A DNA stretch of 10,468 nucleotides, taken from assembly GCA_015492195.1 (NCBI GenBank), contig WGFP01000232.1, positions 1 to 10,468 on the forward strand, read 5' to 3'. Positions within the stretch are counted from its first letter, which is position 1. Each line of letters begins with the position of its first letter. The notes beneath the pieces are model-generated. The model was not told the DNA's origin. It did no database searches and saw only the letters and a list, made by a program, of their open reading frames with translations. Positions 1 through 6,321 of this stretch are shown here, in pieces. The position numbers and the translations under genes are program-made. The stretch comes from Acidiferrobacterales bacterium (lineage in GTDB: Bacteria; Pseudomonadota; Gammaproteobacteria; Acidiferrobacterales; Sulfurifustaceae).

Positions 1-255
1 CTGGTCAACCACCCCATGGAAACCGGTCAACGCAAGGACAAAAAGACCAAGAAAAAGATTCCGGCGCACTACATTCAGAAGATGACCTTCACCTTGAACG
101 GCAAAGAAGTTGCGTCTGCCGATCTTGGGCCGGGGGTATCGAAAGACCCTCTGATCGGTATCCGGATCAAGGGCGCCAAGGCCGGAGACAAGGTCAAAGT
201 CGCATGGAACGACAACAAAGGCGAAAGTGGCGGCGCGGAATCCACTGTCAAATAA
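1..255 (+). CDS. soxZ: SoxZ, sulfur-carrier complex subunit (3' part; start off window)
   Basis: SoxZ pairs with SoxY to form the periplasmic carrier on which sulfur intermediates are processed in thiosulfate oxidation; the carrier cysteine is on SoxY and SoxZ is the beta-sandwich partner. The frame is open from base 1 and the 84 visible residues begin LVNHPMETG, with the HPMETG motif typical of SoxZ, followed by a lysine-rich turn, IPAHYIQ, and a C-terminal GAKAGDKVKVAW-x-DNKG stretch. Full SoxZ is about 100 residues, so only some 15-20 residues are missing; the ATG at 16 lies inside the conserved motif and is not the true start. It is followed 64 bp later by soxA on the same strand, as in common soxXYZA operons, so soxY is expected just to the left. 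Family assignment is secure from the motif plus the sox neighbours. Confidence 0.93.
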   Translation: MVNHPMETGQRKDKKTKKKIPAHYIQKMTFTLNGKEVASADLGPGVSKDPLIGIRIKGAKAGDKVKVAWNDNKGESGGAESTVK

Positions 256-269
256 AAAAGTTGAAGCGT

Positions 270-294
270 GCGCCGGGGCTCTCCGTCCCGGCGC
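270..294 (+). other. Intercistronic hairpin between soxZ and soxA
   Basis: A perfect 8-bp GC stem (GCGCCGGG at 270-277 with CCCGGCGC at 287-294) encloses a 9-nt loop, 15 bp after the soxZ stop and 25 bp before the soxA start. It has no following T tract, so it does not look like a full intrinsic terminator. The likely role, inferred, is mRNA stabilisation or partial attenuation within the sox transcript. Confidence 0.5.
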
Positions 295-319
295 CATTCA
301 AACAACTGCAGGAGGAGAT

Positions 320-1138
320 ATGAAAAAAGTACTGATTTTGTTGGCCGCGTTGGGCATCGTCGGCGGGGTCCCCCTCCCGGCACAGGCCGACCCGGCCGCC
401 GACCTCAAGGAATTCCGGGCGTTTTACAAGAAACGATTCCCGACCGTAAAGTTCGATGAATACTCCAACGGTCTGTATGCCCTCCCCGGCGCCGAGGCCC
501 GGCGGGCGGAATGGGAGTTGATCATGGAGTTTCCGCCCTACGAGCTGGCGCTGGAAAAAGGCAAGCAGTTCTGGGAAAAGAACAAACTCGCCAGTTGCTT
601 TCGGAACGGCGGAAAGAACATCGCCCAAAACTATCCCTACTGGGACAAAAAGAAGAAGATGGTGCGGACGATCGAACTCGACATCAATGACTGCCTCAAG
701 CGTAAAGGCAAGAAACCAATCAAAAAAGGAAAGCTGGCGGCGGTCACGGCTTATATGAAATCCATGTCCCGTGGACAACGCGTCAAACTTGACCTGTCCG
801 CACCGGGGATGCGCAAGGCCTACGAAGAAGGCAAGAAATTCTACTGGGCCAAGCGCGGCCAGCTGAATTTCGCCTGCGCCGATTGCCACGTGCAAGGAGC
901 GGGTAAGTTCGTGGGCGGCAATATCTTAAGCGCAGGACTTGGACACGGCGTGGGCTTTCCGGCCTACCGCTCCAAGTGGGGTTCGCTCGGAACCATCCAT
1001 CGTCGTTATCGCGGTTGTAACAAGCAGGTGCGGGCGGCGCCGCTGAAGCAAGACAGCAGAGCATACCGCCATTTGGAGCTGTATGAGACCTATATGTCGA
1101 CCGGTCTGCCGTTGACGGCGCCCAGTCAACGTTTCTAA
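320..1138 (+). CDS. soxA: SoxA, single-haem c-type cytochrome subunit of SoxAX
   Basis: SoxA with SoxX forms the periplasmic cytochrome that oxidatively attaches thiosulfate to the SoxY cysteine. The 272-residue product has a Sec signal peptide (MKKVLILLAALGIVGG, likely cleavage after AQA at residue 23). The C-terminal haem site is CADCH (C186, C189, H190), and C233 in RGCNKQVR matches the conserved active-site cysteine that also ligates this haem. The position of the N-terminal haem of dihaem SoxA proteins holds only SCFRNGG (C93), with no CxxCH; C93 and C125 probably form the structural disulfide seen in monohaem forms. The ATG at 320 is chosen because AGGAGG lies 4 bp upstream and a signal peptide follows directly; longer in-frame starts overlap soxZ. 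It follows soxZ and ends before a strong terminator. The partner soxX is not in the window. Confidence 0.95.
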   Translation: MKKVLILLAALGIVGGVPLPAQADPAADLKEFRAFYKKRFPTVKFDEYSNGLYALPGAEARRAEWELIMEFPPYELALEKGKQFWEKNKLASCFRNGGKNIAQNYPYWDKKKKMVRTIELDINDCLKRKGKKPIKKGKLAAVTAYMKSMSRGQRVKLDLSAPGMRKAYEEGKKFYWAKRGQLNFACADCHVQGAGKFVGGNILSAGLGHGVGFPAYRSKWGSLGTIHRRYRGCNKQVRAAPLKQDSRAYRHLELYETYMSTGLPLTAPSQRF

Positions 1139-1164
1139 ACAAACAGGGAAACATACAAAACCCG

Positions 1165-1197
1165 AAAAGGCCCGCCCTTCAGGGCGGGCCTTTTTTT
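1165..1197 (+). terminator. Intrinsic terminator after soxA
   Basis: GGCCCGCCC and GGGCGGGCC form a perfect 9-bp GC stem around the 4-nt loop TTCA, extended by AAAA pairing with the first Ts, and followed by a run of seven T. It starts 26 bp after the soxA stop. It should end the soxZ-soxA transcript ahead of soxB. Confidence 0.92.
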
Positions 1198-1255
1198 ACC
1201 ACGGCTTTAAAAAGGCCGGGGGAATGGAAACGTGTACAAAACCGTCAAGGGAATG

Positions 1256-1290
1256 TTTATAAAATCATCCGCTATCGTGTTATGAAATAT
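1256..1290 (+). promoter_or_regulatory. soxB: Possible promoter region of soxB
   Basis: After the soxA terminator, soxB needs read-through or its own promoter. The AT-rich stretch 30-65 bp upstream of the soxB ATG holds two -10-like hexamers: TATAAA at 1258-1263, and TATGAA at 1281-1286 preceded by TG at 1278-1279 (extended -10 form). Neither has a convincing -35 box, so the exact site is uncertain. Confidence 0.25.
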
Positions 1291-1319
1291 ACAAGTTGTT
1301 CGCATATTGGAGAAACATT

Positions 1320-3056
1320 ATGAGCCTTTCCCGTCGTGAGTTTCTGGAAATGCTGGCCGTTGCCGGCGCCGCGGGCTTCGGCCTAAGCGCCTGTGATAGT
1401 TCAAGCAACAAGACCAACCCCAAACAACCCGGTGATCTGTACGAGGTACCGCCTTTCGGGAACGTCACGCTGCTGCATTTTACCGACTGTCATGCCCAAC
1501 TCTTGCCCATCTATTTCCGCGAACCAAATATCAATATCGGAGTCGGCAAAGCCAAGGGCAAACCGCCTCATCTGGTGGGCGAAGCCCTGTTAAAGCACTT
1601 CAACATTAAACCCGGCAGTATCGAGGCACACGCCTTTACCTATCTGGATTTTGCCGAAGCCGCGCGCAAGTACGGCAAGGTCGGCGGTTTTGCCCATATG
1701 GCCACCCTGGTCAAAAACCTGCGCAACCAACGTGCCGGCCGTTCGCTGCTGCTCGATTCCGGGGATACCTGGCAGGGCTCGGCCACGGCGCTCTGGACCA
1801 AGGGCCAAGATATGATCGACGCCCAAAAGCTGCTGGGGGTGGAAATCATGACCGCCCACTGGGAATTCACCTACGGCGCCGAGCGCGTCAAAGAAGTCGT
1901 CGAAACCGACTTCAAAGGCAAAATTGAATTCGTGGCACAGAACGTCAGCGACGCCACGTGGGGTGATCGAATTTTCAAGCCCTATACCATTCGCCAAATC
2001 AACGGCGTGGCGGTCGGCGTCATCGGCCAGGCCTTTCCATATACACCGATCGCAAATCCGCGCTACATGTTCCCGGACTGGAGCTTCGGCATCAACGACG
2101 ACACCATGCAAAAGATGGTGGACGAGGTACGTTCCAAAGGGGCGCAGGTGGTGGCGGTGCTCTCACACAACGGCATGGACGTGGACCTCAAGATGGCGAG
2201 TCGCGTGCGCGGTATTGACGTGATCCTCGGCGGCCATACCCACGACGCCGTACCGGCCCCCTCTATCGTGAGCAACGCCGGCGGCAAGACCCTGGTCATC
2301 AACTCCGGTTCCAACGGCAAGTTTCTGTCGGTGTTGGATCTCGACGTTAAGAACGGGAAGGTATCGGACTTTCGTTACAAACTGCTGCCGATCTTCTCCA
2401 ACCTGATCCCGGCCGATAAGGAAATGGCGGCCTACATTGAAAAAGTGCGTGCGCCATACAAACGGAAACTTGAAGAGAAACTGGCGGTAACCGAAGGATT
2501 GCTTTATCGTCGCGGAAATTTCAACGGAACCTTTGATCAATTAATCGTCGAGGCCATGCTCAAGGTGCACGGCGCGGATATCGCTTTCTCACCCGGTTTC
2601 CGTTGGGGTACGTCACTGCTCCCAGGCGACACCATTACCATGGAACACCTGATGGATCAGACGGCAATCACCTATGGTACGGCGACACTCAACGAGATCA
2701 GCGGAGAGCAGATCAAGGTTATTCTCGAGGACATCGCCGACAATCTGTACCACCCCGATCCCTACTATCAACAGGGAGGGGACATGGTGCGTGTAGGGGG
2801 CCTTACCTATACCCTTAACATTAATCAGTCGCACGGCAAGCGTATCTCCGATATGCGGGTAAACGACAAGCCGCTCAACCCCAACAAGAAATACAAGGTT
2901 GCCGGATGGGCCAGCGTTCAGCCGCAACCGGCGGGCAAAAAACAGATCTGGGACATCGTGGCCGAATACCTGCGCGACCAAAAGACCGTCAAAATCGACA
3001 AACCCTATGTGCCCAAGCTTGTCGGCGCCGCCGGCAACCCCGGTTTCGCGCCCTGA
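1320..3056 (+). CDS. soxB: SoxB, thiosulfohydrolase (dimanganese sulfate-releasing enzyme)
   Basis: SoxB hydrolyses the terminal sulfone from SoxY-bound thiosulfate, releasing sulfate in the periplasm. The 578-residue product belongs to the 5'-nucleotidase/calcineurin-like phosphoesterase superfamily. Metal-site motifs occur in the expected order: HFTDCHAQL (D56, H58), LLDSGDTWQGS (D149), TAHWEFTYG around residues 178-186 in the place of GNHEFD, LSHNGMD (H283) and GGHTHD (H306, H308). The N-terminus SRREFLEM (residues 4-11) is a Tat twin-arginine signal, consistent with cofactor loading before export. It continues to GLSAC-D at 21-26, which resembles a lipobox. The ATG at 1320 has GGAGA 6 bp upstream and puts the Tat motif at the right place; a TTG at 1296 is in frame but lacks support. 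Flanking terminators make soxB a probable single-gene unit beside soxZA. Confidence 0.96.
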   Translation: MSLSRREFLEMLAVAGAAGFGLSACDSSSNKTNPKQPGDLYEVPPFGNVTLLHFTDCHAQLLPIYFREPNINIGVGKAKGKPPHLVGEALLKHFNIKPGSIEAHAFTYLDFAEAARKYGKVGGFAHMATLVKNLRNQRAGRSLLLDSGDTWQGSATALWTKGQDMIDAQKLLGVEIMTAHWEFTYGAERVKEVVETDFKGKIEFVAQNVSDATWGDRIFKPYTIRQINGVAVGVIGQAFPYTPIANPRYMFPDWSFGINDDTMQKMVDEVRSKGAQVVAVLSHNGMDVDLKMASRVRGIDVILGGHTHDAVPAPSIVSNAGGKTLVINSGSNGKFLSVLDLDVKNGKVSDFRYKLLPIFSNLIPADKEMAAYIEKVRAPYKRKLEEKLAVTEGLLYRRGNFNGTFDQLIVEAMLKVHGADIAFSPGFRWGTSLLPGDTITMEHLMDQTAITYGTATLNEISGEQIKVILEDIADNLYHPDPYYQQGGDMVRVGGLTYTLNINQSHGKRISDMRVNDKPLNPNKKYKVAGWASVQPQPAGKKQIWDIVAEYLRDQKTVKIDKPYVPKLVGAAGNPGFAP

Positions 3057-3076
3057 TTTTCTATTTTCGGGGCAAG

Positions 3077-3107
3077 AAAAGGGCCTGAAGTTCTTAAGGC
3101 CCTTTTT
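3077..3107 (+). terminator. Intrinsic terminator after soxB
   Basis: GGGCCT (3081-3086) pairs with AGGCCC (3097-3102) around a 10-nt loop, with AAAA before the stem pairing with the following TTTTT. It lies 20 bp after the soxB stop and closes the sox region on the right. Confidence 0.8.
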
Positions 3108-3201
3108 GTTTGTCTGGCCGATGTAATCTTTTGGAAAATAACGTCACATTCAACGGTAAAGAATTCCTAAGTCGTTGTTTGCTTTGTGTGTAAGGGCAGA
3201 T

Positions 3202-3218
3202 TGAACCCCTCTTGTTCA
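3202..3218. promoter_or_regulatory. Dyad TGAAC-N7-GTTCA upstream of the phosphoribulokinase gene
   Basis: A perfect 5-bp dyad with 7-bp spacer sits about 75 bp upstream of the phosphoribulokinase ATG, within a 186-bp gene-free stretch between the soxB terminator and that gene. Its size and position fit an operator for a dimeric regulator. CbbR, the LysR-type regulator of Calvin-cycle genes, is a candidate by context only; the central T-N11-A signature is not present. Confidence 0.25.
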
Positions 3219-3293
3219 TTGCCCATGGAATCCACCTATTTCCTTGATGTAAAATTGGAATTTTTCGGCTATCCAGCTGTAGGGAGATAACGA

Positions 3294-4169
3294 ATGTCCA
3301 AGAAACACCCGATCATCGCCATCACCGGATCATCCGGCGCCGGCACTACCACCGTCAAGCGCGCCTTTGAACACATCTTTCGAAGAGAAGAGCTTAATCC
3401 GGTGATTGTGGAGGGAGACAGCTTCCACCGCTTTAACCGCGTGGAGATGAAAGAAGCGATGAAAAAAGCCGAAACAGACGGTAACAGTCATTTTAGCCAC
3501 TTCGGGCCGGAGGCTAATCTGTTCGAAGAGTTGGAAACGTTGTTTCAAACCTACGGCAAAAACGGCACCGGTAAAAAACGTTACTACCTGCACAGCGAGG
3601 AAGAAGCCGCGGCCTACTCGGGTCTAAAACCCGGCGAATTCACCCCTTGGGAGGATATTCCGCCCGGAACCGATTTGCTTTTCTACGAGGGGCTGCATGG
3701 CGGAGTGGTGCACGACGGCGTCGACGTAGCCAAATGGGTTGACCTGCTTATCGGGGTCGCACCCATCGTCAACCTGGAATGGATTCAAAAGATCCACCGT
3801 GACACCGCCGAGCGCGGTTATTCCGCCGACGCGGTAACGGACACGATTCTGCGACGCATGCACGACTACGTGCACTACATCACGCCGCAATTCTCGCGCA
3901 CTCATATCAACTTTCAGCGGGTACCCACGGTGGATACCTCGAATCCGTTCATTGCCAGAGACATTCCAACCCCTGATGAAAGCATGGTTGTTATTCGATT
4001 CAGAGACCCGAAGAATCAGGACTTTCCATACCTATTGCATATGATCAAAGATTCCTTCATGTCACGACCCAACACCATCGTCGTCCCGGGCGGAAAAATG
4101 GGATTTGCCATGGAACTTATCCTCACGCCCATAATCCATGAACTTATTGAAAACAAAGAGAAAAAGTAA
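3294..4169 (+). CDS. Phosphoribulokinase (Calvin cycle), proteobacterial type
   Basis: This enzyme phosphorylates ribulose 5-phosphate with ATP to ribulose 1,5-bisphosphate, the Rubisco substrate, in the cytoplasm. The 291-residue length matches the octameric proteobacterial PRK class. A Walker A loop GSSGAGTTT occupies residues 12-20. EGDSFHRFNR gives D42 (catalytic base in characterised enzymes), H45 and R49. FYEGLHGG (E132) is the Walker B region, and HRDTAERG (168-175) matches the conserved substrate-binding arginine region. The ATG has AGGGAG about 7 bp upstream. It is preceded by its own 237-bp intergenic region and followed 72 bp later by an HD-GYP gene. Homologues (PrkB) also occur in non-autotrophs, but the Sox neighbours favour true autotrophy; no Rubisco gene is in the window. 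The symbol is left blank because cbbP and prkB are both used. Confidence 0.93.
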   Translation: MSKKHPIIAITGSSGAGTTTVKRAFEHIFRREELNPVIVEGDSFHRFNRVEMKEAMKKAETDGNSHFSHFGPEANLFEELETLFQTYGKNGTGKKRYYLHSEEEAAAYSGLKPGEFTPWEDIPPGTDLLFYEGLHGGVVHDGVDVAKWVDLLIGVAPIVNLEWIQKIHRDTAERGYSADAVTDTILRRMHDYVHYITPQFSRTHINFQRVPTVDTSNPFIARDIPTPDESMVVIRFRDPKNQDFPYLLHMIKDSFMSRPNTIVVPGGKMGFAMELILTPIIHELIENKEKK

Positions 4170-4205
4170 CAAAAAGGCAGCTCTCGGCGACGGGGATCAG
4201 CTCGA

Positions 4206-4232
4206 TTGAGCCGACAACCCCTCTGCTATAGT
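4206..4232 (+). promoter_or_regulatory. Candidate extended -10 promoter just upstream of the HD-GYP gene
   Basis: TGCTATAGT at 4224-4232 is an excellent extended -10 element (TGn-TATAGT), with TTGAGC at 4206-4211 as a possible -35 at a short 15-bp spacing. The predicted transcription start, about 7 bp past the -10 box, falls at about 4239-4241, essentially on the ATG at 4242, which itself lacks a clear Shine-Dalgarno sequence. This would give a leaderless or nearly leaderless mRNA. Co-transcription from the phosphoribulokinase gene is the alternative. Confidence 0.35.
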
Positions 4233-4241
4233 TATAAAGCT

Positions 4242-5519
4242 ATGAAAAAGAAGGTCAGTGTGAATGACCTACGGATCGGGGTGTACGTCTTGGAACTGGA
4301 TCGCCCGTGGCTTGAAACGCCGTTTTTGTTTCAGGGCTTCGAGGTTAAGACCAACGAAGAACTTGAAGAACTTAAGCGTCATTGCAAGTACGTTTACATC
4401 GACACCGAGGTCGGGTACGACATCAAACCAAAACCAAAGCCGGGGGATTTGCCCCAAGTAAATAATGTCGTTACCGAGCTGGACGACCAGGATAAGAAAC
4501 TCAGTTTTGAGATTCTGAACAAGTTCGCCGTCGGACAAAAACGAGTACCGCGTTACCCCGATCGGACAACGCTGGAAGAGGAGCTGGTCGAGGCAAAAGA
4601 GGTCGAGAGCGAGACCAAGCACACCATTTATAACATTATGGACGACGTTCGCATGGGGCGCAGCATCAACACCGCCTCCGCCAAAAAAGTCGTCGCCGAT
4701 ATGGTACAAAGCATCATCCGCAATCCGGATGCCCTTGTCTGCCTCACTCAACTGAAAAACAAGGATGAATACACCGCTCTCCACAGCCTGAGGGTATGCA
4801 TACTGGCGCTGGCCTTCGGGCGCCATCTCGAGTTTGCTGTTGAGGAATTGAATATTCTGGGGCTCGGCGCCCTGTTGCACGATGTCGGCAAAATGAAAGT
4901 GCCGAATGATATTCTGAATAAACCGGGCGGGCTTACCGACGAGGAATTTGAGCTGATGAAAAGCCATGTGCCGCACGGCGTGGCTATTCTTGAGAAAACC
5001 AAGGGTGTCCCTCCCGCGTCAATTGAAGTGGCCCGCCTGCACCACGAACGTTACGACGGCAGCGGCTATGCCTACGGCCTGAAGGGCGAGCAGATCGGGT
5101 TGTTCGGTCAAATCGGCGCCATCGTCGATTGCTACGATGCCATCACCAGCGACCGCACGTATCACAAGGGTATGTCGGCACATGATTCACTCAGGAAAAT
5201 GTACGAATGGCGCCATAAGGACTTTCACAATACGTTGGTGGAACAATTCATCCAATGCATGGGCATCTACCCCATCGGCAGCCTGGTCGAGATGAGCACC
5301 GGCAGTATCGGGGTGGTGGTGTCGGTCAATCGGATGCGCCGATTGAAACCCCGCGTGGCTTTGGTGCTGGACCCGGAAAAAAAGCCCTATCCCGTCACAA
5401 AAATCATCGACCTCATGCAACAACCTGTAGAAACCAAGGGAGGCGTGGAAATCAAACATGTTCTCCCCGCCGGCACCTTCGGCATCAACCCGACAGATTA
5501 CATCCCTTTCTCAGTCTGA
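4242..5519 (+). CDS. HD-GYP domain protein with N-terminal DUF3391-like region, probable cyclic-di-GMP phosphodiesterase
   Basis: HD-GYP proteins hydrolyse cyclic di-GMP at a di- or tri-iron centre in the cytoplasm. The 425-residue product starts with MKKKVSVNDLRIGVYVLELD and RPWLETPFLFQGF, typical of the DUF3391 region found before many HD-GYP domains. The HD-GYP domain spans roughly residues 165-340: H181 in YTALHSLRV, the HD pair H213-D214 in LLHDVGK, H242/H245 in KSHVPHG, HHERYDGSGY at 267-276, and D297 in IVDCYDAITSDR. The signature GYP is GYA here, while the metal ligands appear intact. A C-terminal tail (about 345-425) is predicted beta-rich. No membrane segment is evident. The ATG at 4242 is preferred over an in-frame TTG at 4206 because homologues of this class begin at the MKK-like sequence. 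It lies 72 bp after the phosphoribulokinase gene on the same strand. Confidence 0.88.
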   Translation: MKKKVSVNDLRIGVYVLELDRPWLETPFLFQGFEVKTNEELEELKRHCKYVYIDTEVGYDIKPKPKPGDLPQVNNVVTELDDQDKKLSFEILNKFAVGQKRVPRYPDRTTLEEELVEAKEVESETKHTIYNIMDDVRMGRSINTASAKKVVADMVQSIIRNPDALVCLTQLKNKDEYTALHSLRVCILALAFGRHLEFAVEELNILGLGALLHDVGKMKVPNDILNKPGGLTDEEFELMKSHVPHGVAILEKTKGVPPASIEVARLHHERYDGSGYAYGLKGEQIGLFGQIGAIVDCYDAITSDRTYHKGMSAHDSLRKMYEWRHKDFHNTLVEQFIQCMGIYPIGSLVEMSTGSIGVVVSVNRMRRLKPRVALVLDPEKKPYPVTKIIDLMQQPVETKGGVEIKHVLPAGTFGINPTDYIPFSV

Positions 5520-5576
5520 CATTCTTCATATGCCTGCCCATTACGATGCCCCGGAACCAACGTATCGACATGGCGC

Positions 5577-5632
5577 CACTGGCGCTCGCCCCAGTGAACA
5601 CAGATAATAAACGCGCCCGTGCATCCGCACGG
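5577..5632 (+). other. Two small inverted repeats in the leader of the CMD-Rieske gene
   Basis: The 138-bp gap between the HD-GYP gene and the next gene holds CACTGG-N8-CCAGTG (5577-5596) and CCGTGC-ATCC-GCACGG (5617-5632). The second is a tight 6-bp stem with a 4-nt loop ending 25 bp before the downstream ATG. Neither is followed by a T tract, so they are not ordinary terminators. They could be operators or mRNA leader hairpins. Confidence 0.3.
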
Positions 5633-5657
5633 CTCAATCAATCAGGAGAACGGTCTT

Positions 5658-6284
5658 ATGAGTGAAGCTTTGGATTATCTGGTGAAGGCCCGACCCGAGG
5701 CGATGAAATCCTATTTCAAATTCCTCAAGGAATCCGGGAAACATCTTGATCCGAAAACCCGTGCCCTGATTACGGTCATCACCAAAATCACTTCGGGGAC
5801 AGAAAGCGGTTTTCGCCAGTATTTGCCCCAGGCCTTGCGCGCCGGTGCGACGCCCAATGAGGTGCTCGATGCCATCCTGGCGGCGTTTCCAGCGCTGGGG
5901 CTGGCGAAGATCGTATGGGCCGTGGACATCCTTTTGCAAATGGATATACCGGAATTTCGCCCCGAGCTGCTCGACGCCGCGGAACAGTGGCACGACATCA
6001 TGCCGGTGGACGACATACCCGAGGAAAAAATCACATATGGCGATGCAGACGGGCGCAATCTGTTCATCTACCGGGACAAACAGGGCTTCCGCGTTTACGA
6101 CAGCCGTTGCCCGCATCAAGTCACCAACATCCCGCACCTGGCACTCGAGGGATTCCGTCTTACCTGTCCCAAACATGAATGGGCATTTGATGCGAGAACC
6201 GGGGAATGCGTCGCCAAGGGCGACCGGCCGCTCAGGCAGTTTGAAAGCAAGGTGGAAAAGGGCCGTTTATACGCCTGGTGGTGA
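5658..6284 (+). CDS. Two-domain protein: carboxymuconolactone decarboxylase/AhpD-like domain fused to a Rieske [2Fe-2S] domain
   Basis: The 208-residue soluble protein has no signal peptide or membrane segment. Residues about 10-97 are helical and match the CMD/AhpD-like pattern (ALITVITKITSG, then QALRAGATPNEVLDAI), but the CxxCxxxH redox centre of AhpD is absent: by eye the positions are T48, G51 and Y55. Residues about 118-208 form a Rieske domain of the soluble-ferredoxin/oxygenase type, with SRCPHQ (C151, H153) and, 16 residues on, CPKHEWAFD (C170, H173), the complete 2Cys-2His cluster set, then TGECV and PLRQFESKVEKGRLYAW. The Rieske half should carry electrons; the role of the cysteine-less half is unknown, possibly oligomerisation. 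AGGAG 9 bp upstream fixes the ATG at 5658. It follows the HD-GYP gene by 138 bp and converges on thpR. I know no named function for this arrangement. Confidence 0.85.
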   Translation: MSEALDYLVKARPEAMKSYFKFLKESGKHLDPKTRALITVITKITSGTESGFRQYLPQALRAGATPNEVLDAILAAFPALGLAKIVWAVDILLQMDIPEFRPELLDAAEQWHDIMPVDDIPEEKITYGDADGRNLFIYRDKQGFRVYDSRCPHQVTNIPHLALEGFRLTCPKHEWAFDARTGECVAKGDRPLRQFESKVEKGRLYAWW

Positions 6285-6321
6285 TACCTCCACGCCGTCT
6301 CGCCAAGAGGACCACTCTCTT

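Noticed and set aside
248..895. Long open frame on the - strand opposite soxA
   Set aside because: It is antisense to a well-supported gene, shows no recognisable domain and is explained by codon bias in GC-rich coding DNA.
1296..1319. TTG start for soxB, 8 codons upstream of the ATG at 1320
   Set aside because: It would push the Tat motif inward, and the GGAGA ribosome-binding site is correctly placed for the ATG at 1320.
3294..4169. Uridine kinase or pantothenate kinase instead of phosphoribulokinase
   Set aside because: The P-loop is shared among these families, but EGDSFHRFNR, the HRDTAERG region, the length and the C-terminal half are those of proteobacterial phosphoribulokinase.
4269..4976. 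235-codon open frame on the - strand opposite the HD-GYP gene
   Set aside because: It mirrors the codon pattern of the HD-GYP frame, has no ribosome-binding site of note and no known motif.
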